Source: Cyanodermella asteris
Lineage: Eukaryota > Ascomycota > Lecanoromycetes > Ostropales > Stictidaceae
Direction: 5' to 3'
Assembly: GCA_900618795.1 (NCBI GenBank)
Contig: UYJD01000004.1
Location: 376,395-440,394, forward strand
Length of the DNA: 64,000 bases
The position numbers were made by a program, and so were the translations under genes. Numbering within the stretch: the first letter of the stretch is position 1; each line of letters opens with the position of its first letter. Below are positions 1 through 10,271 of the stretch, in pieces. Under the pieces are notes generated by a model, which was not told the DNA's origin, did no database searches, and saw only the letters and a list, made by a program, of their open reading frames with translations.

Positions 1-597
1 GTCGCTACAGGGAACCCAGTACTCTGTGTGGATTATCTTGATTGCAGACAGATACTGACGTCTCTCCAACCAGTTCACCAGGTCCGGAACCCCCAGGAAT
101 TCGGCGGCCGTACGTACTCGTTCGTACATGACGTGATCGAGCTCCCCTGTATCCAGTGTGAGACATACCGGGTACAATCCGCAATGCAAAAACCCGTGGA
201 TGTGACTGAAGACTTCCGGGTCGATGTCGACGAAGTAAGCATCTTCACTGTCTGTCTTTGAGATACTGGTCGTTCCGGCAAGTCTTTGTTTTTGGCAGGA
301 ATGTTCGCCTTTGTCCAGCGTGGAGGGCTCCACCTTTGCCGGTCCCTTCCCGGTCCCTAGCAGAATTTGTCGGAGAAAAGAGCTTCCCTGCAGATCGGAG
401 CGTTTCACATTGAAATCAACGTTGGAAGCGCGAAGGGTCACGATACTCTTGGATTCAGTCTGCGCCGGGACCATGCCATCTTCTTTGGGCAGATTCGGGT
501 CGCCATGGTAGTCTTCGATCGAGGTCACAACGCCATCTCCCGTTGTGTTCGAAGGTTGTTGGAGCGGGCAGCGCTCCTGAGACCCCGCCGACGACAT
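1..597 (-). CDS. BTB/POZ (KCTD-type) domain protein, 3' end beyond window
   Basis: An open minus-strand frame of 199 codons runs from ATG at 597 to the left edge without a stop, so the C-terminus is outside the window. After about 45 polar residues comes a potassium-channel-tetramerisation-like BTB fold: a first strand (VTLRASNVDFNVKRSDL), a helix with FLRQIL, then YFVDIDPEVFSHIHGFLHCG, which matches the D-P-E-x-F-x-H-I-x-x-F/Y-L-x-x-G signature of fungal KCTD-like proteins. It ends in an AAEFLGVPDLVNWLE helix. Such domains mediate homo-oligomerisation and often cullin-3 adaptor roles; the partner here is unknown. The loop between strand and helix (about residues 80-115) is long and charged. 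No intron is needed in the visible part. The family call is firm; the function is only inferred. Confidence 0.85.
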   Translation of the reverse strand, partial: MSSAGSQERCPLQQPSNTTGDGVVTSIEDYHGDPNLPKEDGMVPAQTESKSIVTLRASNVDFNVKRSDLQGSSFLRQILLGTGKGPAKVEPSTLDKGEHSCQKQRLAGTTSISKTDSEDAYFVDIDPEVFSHIHGFLHCGLYPVCLTLDTGELDHVMYERVRTAAEFLGVPDLVNWLERRQYLSAIKIIHTEYWVPCSD

Positions 598-1638
598 TGC
601 ACAGGAGTACAAAGACTTCCGGCGCGGGGCCTGGGATGAGGTGTTTAAAAGGCGGCCTGTCTTTCGGACTGAATCTTGAATAATGGTGGGAGGTTGGATG
701 ATGCGTGTCTTTATGAATACCAGCAGATGTGAAACTATAGAAGCATTGGTATGGCAAAAATGATATTCAGGTTAGGGTATGCTAGCTCAAGGGAGCCAGT
801 CCGATGGTTATGCACCGCCGAACAGTTATCTCAGTGCGACTGCTACCGCTGGCACCGTGCATGCCGTTCCGAGCAATGTTCAAGCGTACCAGCGGCAGGA
901 AGGCGCCGGAAGGCGAAAGATGTGTTCTTTCCAAGTCGAGTTACCTGGTACTACAGTCGCTCCTCGAATACAAATTTCCTGGTAGTCAGATAAGGATATG
1001 CGCCGTAGTAGTCTGCCTCTTGTCCTCCCACTACCTTGTGCACCCTGATTCGAATAGCTCGAGCACCGACTTTAGATTGTCAATTATGCAAGCTCATGAG
1101 CAATGGTCTGATAGACCGGGTGACACGTAGCATACCAGTGAAATTGGCAGCGACTTCCGCCTCGACTGCCGGTCAGTTCGCAAAGCTAGTTTCCGACGCA
1201 GTCTCGCCATGGTGTATCCTGTATCGTAGCATAGTCACAGTTTATTCGGCAACGAGACACGTGATAAGCTTCCCAAGAGGCATTACGGGTATTCTGGATG
1301 TTATCATGTGCACAGATCGGGCACCGGGAAGCTGAGCTTAATTCGTGTGCTTCGCTCATGGCTGCTTGAAGCCGCCTTAATTCAGCGCCCTGTCTGATCG
1401 CGAGAAAATCTCGGCTTTCTTGGAGAGATTCACGTCCTGCGCGACCAAAATGACTTTGATTCTGAAAATATCAATCGCATCTCTAAAAGCAGTATAGTTC
1501 GCGATGTGGCCAGTCGAGGAGTTATGTCAGCGACCGCATGTCGCGGGCGCGGGTCACGGTTGCACAGCGTGAGCTATAATTTTCTCGACGCCGAAAATTC
1601 AATACTCTCACACTCCACCTCCCACCACGCGAAACACC
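598..1638. other. Intergenic, no supported gene
   Basis: Divergent upstream region between the BTB gene (minus) and the UPF0390 gene (plus). All frames hold only short ORFs without domain-like composition. I see no tRNA or repeat. It presumably contains both promoters. Confidence 0.6.
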
Positions 1639-2276
1639 ATGGCGCAGGGTAATTTCAAGAGCAAGAAGACAGCGGCTCCGGCCAAAAAGTACGTCGAATC
1701 GATTCCAGAATGCTACCTACCGCGAACGCGCCTTTTGGTTCATACTGACTCTCGGGTACAGGCAGACGCCGCTGGGCCTGAGAAAGGGCTCCAAAGTCAT
1801 CGCGCCCAAGAACAAGAAGCTGGCCGCACAACACAAAGCAACAAAAGTAAGCCTCTCACCCACGAACATCGCTTACTACCAGACGCGTCTCCAAACCCGT
1901 CGAGCAAAAGAATCCCCCGTGTCTGCGGCGCTCTTCGAGGCCCGCCCGAAGCCCCCTTTGCCACTTGCCGGCAACGATGAAAATCGCCCGGCGAGTTTTC
2001 GAAAGAAAAGTTCCCACGAACCGAGTGTAACGAAAGACCAGTCCCTACCCGAAGAACGAAGGGCACGCAGAATAGGAAAATCGTCGGACAAAAGTTGTTT
2101 GCTAACTAACGCTCCGTGTCCAGAAATTATCCGCTGGTCTCGCAGCCAAAACGGAGCGCATGCTCGCTGAAAAAGCCGGCCACCTCGAGATGCTCGCCGG
2201 AGGCAAAAGATCGTCCAAGAACCCGGCCTCGCAAAAGGGCGCAAAGCCCGGAGCTGCGCTGAAGGCGAAGAAGTGA
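1639..2276 (+). CDS. UPF0390 / DUF2462 small basic nuclear protein
   Basis: Three exons: 1639-1688, 1762-1846 and 2124-2276, joined in frame to 95 residues. Exon 1 gives [17 protein letters not shown], exon 2 continues [19 protein letters not shown], and exon 3 ends in a lysine/alanine tail before TGA. The MAQG start, the P-L-G-x-R-K-G-x-x-x-I-A-P-K core and the [19 protein letters not shown] helix are hallmarks of the UPF0390 family (yeast and human small nucleolar proteins such as the C19orf53 type). Intron 1 has GTACGT...CAG; intron 2 (277 bases) has GTAAGC, a GCTAAC branch point and CAG. The family is thought to act in the nucleolus, but its molecular role is not established. Usual family length is 80-110 residues, so the model is complete. 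Confidence 0.88.
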
Positions 2277-3085
2277 TGTGGCTCGATGACGATTGGGAGA
2301 GAAAACCCCCCCCCTTAAGCCTCGAAATGTATCTAGAAGGCGCCCTCCAGAGGCGTGCGCCGGGCTGCAAAGTGCAATGTCAAGCACCGTGTGAGGACGA
2401 CGGCCCCGACATCGCTTTGACCCATCGACGCCATCTAGCGCGGTGCGGCGTGTGCGCGATACTGTTACGTAGCACGAGATCGGATCTGAGAGGGCAATTT
2501 GTTGGATGCTGGGGCTGTTGAGATGGAGAGATTGGAATTGAGGCTGGTGAGACGGCGAGGCGGGAGTCTGAGCTGGTGGCGAGTCGGCGACGGGGAGGCT
2601 CTGCTAAGCTTTGCAGCAGAAGATCCAAAATCAAGCTTCTGATTACAGTACTAGGTCGTTTCAGACCTACGGTCAGAGCTGTACCAACATGGCAATTACC
2701 CTGCTAGGAATCTATTCTCGATGGGCTGACATCGATGGCGCCGCCAATGGAGATTGAGGCCGTCGGTGTCACGCCGTGTCCTGTACATCACAACAGATAA
2801 AACTCAATGACGTGAAACAAGTCAGTGTCTTGTCTAATCAGTCTCAATTCTCAAATGCAGTGTCAAAGCTATGCTCAAGTATGTACACCGAATCCAACAC
2901 AAAACGCCCGGAGTCTCCTCACTTATGCCGTTCCAATAAGTTTAGCGTCCGCAGCACATTATTAGAACGCCGGACCCTTGGGCCAATGGCCACAGTCCTT
3001 TCCGTAATCTATTGCTGGGTATCATGCCGTGCAGCCGTTCCATCTCCCAAACAAAAATCTCAAGTCTTCTTGTTCACCCTCCGAT
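2277..3085. other. Intergenic, no supported gene
   Basis: Space between the convergent ends of the UPF0390 gene and the GPI-protein gene. It holds an 8-9 base C run near 2310 and only short, unconvincing ORFs. Confidence 0.6.
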
Positions 3086-3892
3086 TTACAGGAGGAAGAA
3101 GCTGAGCAGACCAGCAATGGCAGCCGCAGCTCCGGAAAGCTGAGCGCCAGCACCGACAGCACCGCCGGTGGAGATGCTGTTGGGCGCAGCGCCCGTAGCC
3201 TTGCCAGAAGCGGCCGGAGCGGCGGTGGTAGGAACGGCAACGGTGGCGAGCGAAGAGGGGACGGTGAGCGGGGCGGTGCCGGTGACGATGGCGGAAGTCA
3301 CGTTGCTTCCACCGCTGCCGGTGGGGAACGGGACTCCACCGGTAGCCTTGGCGGCGCTGCTGCTCTCGGAGCACGAAGTGGCCGTGACGGTCGACGTCTC
3401 GTCAAGCGCTCCACCGACGGCGGTGCCCTGGGTCGTGCCCGCCGGGGGAGCGGTCTCGACGGCGTCGTAGCTGGTCAAGGCGGAGGACGAGCCCTGGGCT
3501 GGCGCGGCGTTCTCGGCCTTGCCGATGCCGATCTGGGTGCTGTACTGGTAGGCGCCGGTGCCCTCGACGACAATCTCGAGGCCGTAGCCTTGGGCGTCGG
3601 TGGTGGGCTCGAGGCTAGTGTCAGGGGTCCAGACAAAGGAGCCGCTGTTGGGGATGCCGTCGGCGAGGGTCTGGATTGGGACGACGTTGTTGGACGGGCC
3701 CTTCAGGAGGAGGAGCGCGATCTTGTCGTTCGGGTTGGTGGGAGTCCACTTGATCGTGAACGGCTTGCCGGCGGGAACGATCTCGTTCAGAGGGGCGGTG
3801 ATGGCGTTGCCGGTAGGCGGCTTGGTGGTGTCGGGAGGAGTGTAAGCTGCGCTCAGGCCGGCGAGGGCAGAGACGAGAATGGTGTACTGCAT
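3086..3892 (-). CDS. Kre9/Knh1-like GPI-anchored cell-wall protein
   Basis: A single exon of 268 residues. Residues 1-16 form a signal peptide ending at the LSAA/Y boundary. Residues about 20-120 carry the Ser-Thr-rich GPI-anchored membrane family (Kre9/Knh1, PF10342-like) beta-sandwich: an N-A-I-T-x-P-x-x-x-E-x-V-P-A-G start, FTIKWTPT, an I-x-L-L-L-L-K-G strand and SGSFVWTPDTSLEP. A long Ser/Thr/Ala-rich stalk follows. The C-terminus is a typical GPI signal: small residues (GAAPNS), a spacer and a hydrophobic tail AAAIAGLLSFFLL before TAA. The protein should be secreted, O-mannosylated and held at the plasma membrane or wall. The fold is shared with yeast proteins needed for beta-1,6-glucan; that role is not proved for filamentous homologues. 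Its antisense frame is also open over the same span but is a shadow. Confidence 0.87.
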   Translation of the reverse strand: MQYTILVSALAGLSAAYTPPDTTKPPTGNAITAPLNEIVPAGKPFTIKWTPTNPNDKIALLLLKGPSNNVVPIQTLADGIPNSGSFVWTPDTSLEPTTDAQGYGLEIVVEGTGAYQYSTQIGIGKAENAAPAQGSSSALTSYDAVETAPPAGTTQGTAVGGALDETSTVTATSCSESSSAAKATGGVPFPTGSGGSNVTSAIVTGTAPLTVPSSLATVAVPTTAAPAASGKATGAAPNSISTGGAVGAGAQLSGAAAAIAGLLSFFLL

Positions 3893-5891
3893 ATTGTGTG
3901 ATGTTTTCTAGACGGGCGAGAAAAAGCGCAAGAAATCGAAAACTCGGTGGTTTTGAATAATTGTATTGCTAGGCGTGAGATAGGATGGGGTCGCAGACCT
4001 TGTTTCCTGGCTCTTGAAGCTAAATGAACGTGGGTTGTGGTGGGTAGGGAACGTGGGCTGGTTATAGAAAGCTGGAGGGAAAGAAAGTCGGGCGAGGCAG
4101 AAACGAGACACCAGGCTGGTATGTATGAAGTGCGCGAGGAGAGGAGGAACAGGCGAGCAGAGGACACGAGAGGAGGCGTCCGTGCCGTTACATTGGAGGG
4201 CATCCTCCAATGGGCACAGCGCAGCTTGAGGAGTAACCACATCACCGCTCTTTGTAGACGGATAACCAGGATAGCCATGCCATCTAGCGCCTGGGCTCTG
4301 GCGCATTCCCCTCGTTGGTGGCTGCTGGAGAGCGAACAGGACTCACCAGCCAGCGTCCTGTGCGCGAGGGCAGAAATGCTGCGCGAGGCAGGTGAAGCAA
4401 GGCAGATTGACAGGAGACGGCGTTGGCATGCCACTCAGGGATCGTGAGGCTGTCATTGGTGGTTCGTCGGGCTTGAAACAACTGCTGCAACGGCCATGAG
4501 CGCGCTGAGTGGTTGGAGCGGCTGTCGAACAGTGTCTCACCAGCGGCCAGTCTGAATCTCACACATTCCGAACGCTCCCAGCCTCCTTCGCAATTCCCCT
4601 CCGGCCCCCTTATGCATATGTCTGGAGTGACATTCCAGTGTTTGCAAAGGTCGCAATCGCGTGACTCCTCCGACCGGGGCGGTTCTGGAACGATTCTGCT
4701 ACAGAGACAAGCATGAGGGCGGAGGCGTGTCGGATGAATCGTGCATCGGGCTTGTTCTGAGGCGGTCTTCGGAGCGAGCGCATGATATAACTTCTGGAAT
4801 TCGTCTGTGTTTGCCCAGGGCCCCTGCCAGGACTGTTCTCGCGCACCAGACTTTTAGCATGTGCGCATTTCCAGCGCGTACATCCAGATTTATCCGGTAA
4901 TCATCCGACGTGTTTGCCGGCACAATTTGCACACGCAACTGCCGCACAAGCAGATCGAATCCCTTGTTCGGTCCGGTTAGGTTATGTGTATACTTGTCGC
5001 AACGGCCGCTCGAGACCCCAATCTCTATGCTCGAGATACCGTCCGACATGGCAATACCAATAGACGATACGACAGCCGTCGAAGAACAATAAGTATAATT
5101 GCGTCGAGGGCTGTATTGATGTTGATCAGTGGGTTTATGGCCAACAGCCAGGTCCAGAATAACCCGTCCATCCTGTGAGCATGGAGCAGTGCGACTGTCC
5201 TGGCGACGCCTTCAATCCCTGTCATTGAAATTTGGCTTGCAAATCACACAGAGCGCAGAGCTTGTCGAAACGGAAGCAAATTGGGATTTCGCTTTGACCG
5301 CGAGTTTGCCAGCGCTTTGTGCGCGGTTCATGCCGTTTTACAAGGATGACGAAGAGCTGAAAAGAGATGATGTGTCTGCCAGCCAACGGCCATTCGTGGC
5401 AGGAAGCTAACGTGCTGCTCAATTGTCTCAGTACAAAGCCTGCTTACGATTCGGGAGATGATGTATGAACCGCAGGGCGCTGGCCACAATATGAACATGT
5501 TGCTGACGAACCAGAATCACAAACATCGCAGCAGCGACAACCAACGCGAGAAAACATCGCCGAAGAATGGAGATTGCATTGAATCACTCACACAGCTCAC
5601 CAGTCAATGGTTGGCCTGTGGTCAATGCTCCGAAATACGTTGGAGCCACTGAAGTTCAACGCGATCAAACACGGGTAACAACGTCTTCCCCAGATCACGT
5701 GCGCACCCGTTTACGGAACCCTATTTCGGTCGTGAAAGTCGCCAATTCAGTAACGCGACTGCCTCACTTCTTTCGTGACTTCGCAGCTCACAACAAAGAT
5801 GCGGTGAGGTACCATCGAACACGATCGAGCGACTCCTCTTATCTTACTCTGAAAGCTTCGTCAATCCCTGCCAGCAGTTCAGCCCAATTCA
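3893..5891. other. Intergenic, no supported gene
   Basis: About 2 kb. The first several hundred bases are the 5' region of the GPI-protein gene, rich in purines on the plus strand. A minus-strand frame at 5025-5225 has a short hydrophobic stretch but no start context, family or splice partner. Nothing else is supported. Confidence 0.5.
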
Positions 5892-8312
5892 ATGGATGAC
5901 CTTAGACGCCATCTCGAGATGCCTGAGCGACCGACCAAACGAGAAGCGCGTGATAAGGAGGCAGTTCAGCAAGCTGACGCATTCCTTGAAGCCGCTCGCG
6001 ATCTTCTTTCTCCAACTAACGTCGCTAGTTCAAGTGCTCAAGCTGCCGACCAAGTTGCAGCTCGTGCGCCCCCGTCGCGAACACTCCTTGATAACGAGCA
6101 AGAAGTTCCAAGTGCTGTTGATGCGGACGCTAAAAAAGTCCACTCTGAATGCTTTGGGCTATTTGAGAATCAAGAAAGAGCAGAAACGATGCCAAAGTCG
6201 GCAAATGGTAGCTTGCAATACTTTGAGAAAGGTGTAAATGCTGCGTCTTCGGGTAACCCTCGCCTAGATTCTGGCAGTCACGATCAGCCGACAGCTAGCG
6301 ATGAGATGGAGGGCGTTGTGACAAAGCCTGCAGCTCCCACTGGTCCTCGCGATGCTTCGTCAAGACCAGCCGCTGCATCAAAACCAGCCTCCGGCGCTTT
6401 GCTCGGGCATCTCAACGATTACGCTAAGAGCGTAATGACGCTGAACAATTCAGCCGCGCAGAAGGGCTACCGGGTCAAGTACGACATTTTCAAGAAGATC
6501 GGCACCAACCGATACTACGGAGAGGTACACATCGGCAGTCACGTTTTTCTTTATCATCACGAGCACGGCCCTGGCTGCAACGACACCCGAGAAGCCAAGC
6601 AAAAGCTTGCAAACTTGGGCTTGGACAGGCTGAGACAGCTCTCGAGAGCAAAGATTCAATACGAACCCAAACTTCCCGTGAAGGCTCCTGCAGGATATGA
6701 GCGCATGCTGGTTCCTACGGCTTCGGTTCAGGCAAGTTATGGCTTTTCATCAGGCGGAATCCCCTCTAATAAGCATGCGATGCCTATGTTCACACACGGT
6801 GGTCCCTTCAGTCTGAGCTTACGCCCCAAAATTGCTTCTACGCAGTCTTCCAATCAAATGTCGTCCGGCTTGGGACCGACAGCCTCTGTCCCTGCCACTC
6901 GCTTTGGCCTTAAATCTTCGCAACGGGGCAAGGCGGCGAAAGTCGATGCACAGAGTCACCCTCTGCCCCCGCGCCCTGCTGACACGATTTAGACTCTGTT
7001 GCCACAACCGACGAATGTTCGGGTCAAATCTGACTCTGTCATGGCACAGAAGCTGCCACCCGGAAACGAAACAAACTACGTATCTCTACTTCATGGTGAG
7101 TTGCAAGCCGGCTTACCGCTTACGATGCTAATCCAGAACAGAGTGGATGAATACACGCCCTGACGGGACGTCGAAAACTGCTCGGCCGCACTTCGCGATC
7201 AATCGTGAGCCAGCGACAGCGCTCAGACCGTTGGACAGCTGCGGATGGTCAGCGATCTTGACCATTCCGGAATTTCCAACGCAAAAGTTTGGCTCCGGCA
7301 AGAGATATTTGCCTTCAGATAAGATTGCGAAACAGCTCGCGGCGAAGCATGCCATTGAATGGTTGACCCAGGCAGGCCATCTCCAGGGTGTTGACCGAGA
7401 TGGCCACGTGCGCAAGAGAAAGATCTCTCCGGGACCCAATGGCCAACCCCAGCAGCACCCAGCGGAGCGTCCCCCGAAGCGCGTTCCAAGCGGACCTGCG
7501 GGCTTGCCAGATCGCGATCATGAAAGCCGAGCGTACGGGCATGACGAGCGGCAGCGCAAGAGGGATCGTGACCGACGGCATGAAAGAGACCATGATCGAT
7601 CATGCGAAAGGGAACATCCCCGAGAATGGGATAGTTATCCTCTCCGAAACTTCGATCCATCCCCCGACAGGTACCGTCCCGCTTCTCGAGATAGAGACCG
7701 TGGACGGGACCGTAGATCGAGGGACAGGAGCTACGACAGACATCATGATCGGCAGGGGGAGAAGTATCGTGGCGGATCTCGAGAGAGAGTCCGCACCCAG
7801 GATCACGATGGTCACCGCGGGCCATACCCTCCATCTCGTCCTGCGTCTGACACGCATTCGTTAGCTGCTGCTCGGCCTCATTCAAAGCTCAATGCCGGTA
7901 AGTGTTTCTCGGTCGTTCAGAGTGGACAGAAGCTCACACTCTCGCAGAATTTTCCACCCCGACTACGTCGACGGGCAGCGCTGATGACTATGCAAGCAAG
8001 GTGCGCAAACTTGCGCCCTTGCTAGGCTTCAATCAGCCAGTTGTGTACTTCATGCCATCCGATCCGATGCGGTCGCCAGATTCGATCTTCAGCGGCTCGG
8101 TCCACTTTCCAGGCTATCCGGTCGACGGCACGAATGGTGCAGCCGTGATATTGTTCAGGGATGAGCGCGTTGCAGGTGCGGAGGCAGCCAAGCAGCTTCT
8201 ATACAAGAAGACGCTTGCATGGCTTCAGCGGCAGCAAGACGCTCGCGAGCTCCATGAGCTACTCGAGTTCAAGGAAGTCAAAGATGAACCAATGGAGGAT
8301 GCAGGGCATTAG
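5892..8312 (+). CDS. Protein with three dsRBD-like modules and an RD/RE-rich linker
   Basis: Start ATG at 5892 (MDDLRRHLEMPERP). Module 1, about residues 175-255, reads LNDYAKSVMTLNN...YYGEVHIGSHVFLYH...REAKQKLANLGLDRL, a double-stranded-RNA-binding-like alpha-beta-beta-beta-alpha pattern. Module 2 begins NYVSLLHEWMNTR in the exon ending at 7095 and continues from 7142 (GT-AG intron 7096-7141, fused codon H-E-W) through GWSAILTIPEF...KQLAAKHAIEWL. A long Arg/Asp/Glu/His tract (RDRDRRHERDHDR type) follows. Module 3 lies after the intron 7898-7947: ADDYASKVRKLAPLLGF...SGSVHFPG...AAKQLLYKKTLAWLQ, ending in TAG at 8310. An in-frame TAG at 6990-6992 separates modules 1 and 2. It may be the acceptor of an intron (best donor AG/GCAAGT at 6732, a GC-AG intron of 261 bases that keeps frame), or two genes may lie head to tail with the second starting at ATG 7040. 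An RNA-related role is inferred; I know no named orthologue. Confidence 0.65.
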
Positions 8313-8840
8313 AAGGGTTCGAAGTATCTGCATTTCGAGGAGGCGTTCTGTGTTAGTCGAGCTTGCGACTCCGTCCAAGTGCTGGACGATGTTATTTATG
8401 CTTGCTTTCGTTATCATGGTTGCGACATGTTCGTTGAGGGAGGGTTTGCTACCGTAGGGTACTTCGTGTCTAATATTGAACACGTAATCGTTCTCCCCGA
8501 CAGAAGCCCCAGGTGCGCATAAGGTCAAAATGATGATATGTTGTCGTGTGCAATATTCCAGTATTGTCAAGAATGGGCTACAAGGGCATGGGCAGCAATA
8601 CACTCGTCCAAACGCCGCGACGGCATCGACACATCAACCGAAATGGTATTGATGGGAACGAAATAGGCAAAAGTCGCTGTCAAAATCGAGTTCGAAAGAT
8701 TCATTGGCAATCTCTCCGTTGTAGAAAAGCTATAACCTCGTGGTGCAAGATAACATGACCGGCATCCTGTCCTTGCGCATGTCTGAGCTTCTATGCGAGC
8801 ATGCACAGGCTTCCTCGTCTCTCTGTATTGGAGCCAGCTC
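8313..8840. other. Convergent intergenic space
   Basis: Between the dsRBD-like gene (plus) and the small secreted-protein gene (minus). The dsRBD frame stays open for 69 codons past its TAG, to TAA at 8520-8522. No other gene signal is seen. Confidence 0.5.
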
Positions 8841-9110
8841 TCAATACGGACAAGCACCGCCCTTGTTGATACAGTAGTACTTTGGACCGTCTACACTGAC
8901 TGGTCCACCGCGGCAACAGTACTGTCCAGCGGCACAAATCTTGGTTCCACAAATTGTTTGTTTGGGAACAATCGCCGGTGATGCCGAGACCAGGCTTGCG
9001 GCAAGGAGAAGCAGCACGGAAAGGGCTACGCGAGACGGTCAGTCGGCTGGTCCTCCGCTGAAGTCGGAAAGCAAGATCCTGATCGGGTTTGACTTACATA
9101 TACGTGCCAT
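8841..9110 (-). CDS. Small secreted cysteine-rich protein (candidate effector)
   Basis: Two exons on the minus strand: 9098-9110 (13 bases) and 8841-9025, joined across a 72-base intron (GTAAGT donor, TAG acceptor) to 65 residues ending in TGA. Exon 1 codes only MARI plus one base. The joined N-terminus MARISLSVLLLLAASLVSA is a clean signal peptide. The mature part of about 46 residues has six cysteines, arranged CGTKIC, then CAAGQYCC, then two more (YYC and GAC) near the C-terminus PY. Even cysteine number, small size and secretion signal fit an effector-like or antimicrobial-like disulphide protein, but no family is recognised. The gene is easily missed because the coding part of exon 2 has no ATG. 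Confidence is in the gene model; the role is unknown. Confidence 0.78.
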
Positions 9111-10271
9111 GCCGCGAGGTGACGCAAAAAGTCGAGGAGACCTTGAAAGGTGTTTTCGAAGGAAATACAACGAAAACTGTGTTGAATCAGTGGACTTTCG
9201 GAGAGCCTGGAGGTAGCACAACCAATGGAACTAACGAAAGACCCGTACCGACCCAGCTGTTTATGTATTCATTTCCTAGAGCTGTGGTACTCGTTCACCA
9301 ACAGCGCAAGGTCTGTGCTGCTGACACCGACACTTGCCATGGGCGGGGTGGCGAGGCTGAGACAAATCTTTTGAGACACAACGAGCGGGCATTCTGAATG
9401 GCTTTTCGCATGCATTTGGGCGTGGAGAAGTCCCAAAGCTGGACTTTTGAATGCCTGATGGCGCTCCGTTGTGGGACTAGTCTGCTGACGTCCGCTCATG
9501 GTGTGCAGAAGCATGTAAGAAAGTGCCTCGCCTACCAGCGGGGTTGAACGAGACGCGTGAAAGCGGCCTCATGAATGATGGCGGCGATATTCAAACGGAT
9601 TCTCGGTGAAAGTGTCCACGGCAACTTGCTGATGACCGGTAGATTTCAACAAAACGGACGATTAGGTGTGTAGCGATCATTGAGCTTGCCTAGACCACGC
9701 AGTGGTGCTGGGGAAAGTGACATTCATAATCACTCGTCCGGCCGCCGTGCGAGTTCGCAATCTTCTTCTGCATTCCGGACATGAGGATAAGGTCCTGTCC
9801 GCCGCTCTGAACAGCATACGGGAGCGCGAGAACGTACTCGGACAAAGGCGGTTATTACCTAACATGAAGTCGACGTGACGCTACGCATGTTCGAATCTTG
9901 CTGAATTGGGATCCTATCCCGACTTCGGCGGTCAGATTGAATTGCTACGTCGCGCCGAACTCTGGACGTCCGAGACACCACTGCAATATTCTCAGATACG
10001 AGTATCCAGTCGGAACTCAAATATGAACACCGACACACCGTTTACAGTATGACACTATCGAACATGTCGGTTGACGTCGGTGGACGCACGCTCAGAGCTT
10101 TGAGCATGCGACTTTCAGATTCTTGTGCGAGATCTGATGTCGATATATAACACATCATGAGCACACCTTCCTTGAGAAACGAAGAGTAAGTCGGAAATAT
10201 CCTCATATCGCCCCCCTCTGTCATTCGGAAACGTTCAGTTCAACAGTAAAGAGCTTTCTACACCTACAACC
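9111..10271. other. Intergenic, no supported gene
   Basis: Divergent region between the small secreted protein (minus) and the SnoaL-like secreted protein (plus). Only short ORFs without recognisable features occur. Confidence 0.55.
10144..10150 (+). promoter_or_regulatory. Possible TATA box
   Basis: TATATAA lies about 120 bases before the ATG of the SnoaL-like gene. Position and sequence fit a TATA element, but no other promoter element was used to confirm it. Confidence 0.35.

Noticed and set aside
3029-3901. Plus-strand ORF of 290 codons, Gly/Arg-rich
   Set aside because: Antisense shadow of the GPI-anchored protein; composition is that of reversed Ser/Ala/Pro codons.
5025-5225. Short hydrophobic minus-strand ORF (66 codons)
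   Set aside because: No start context, splice partner or family; could be chance.
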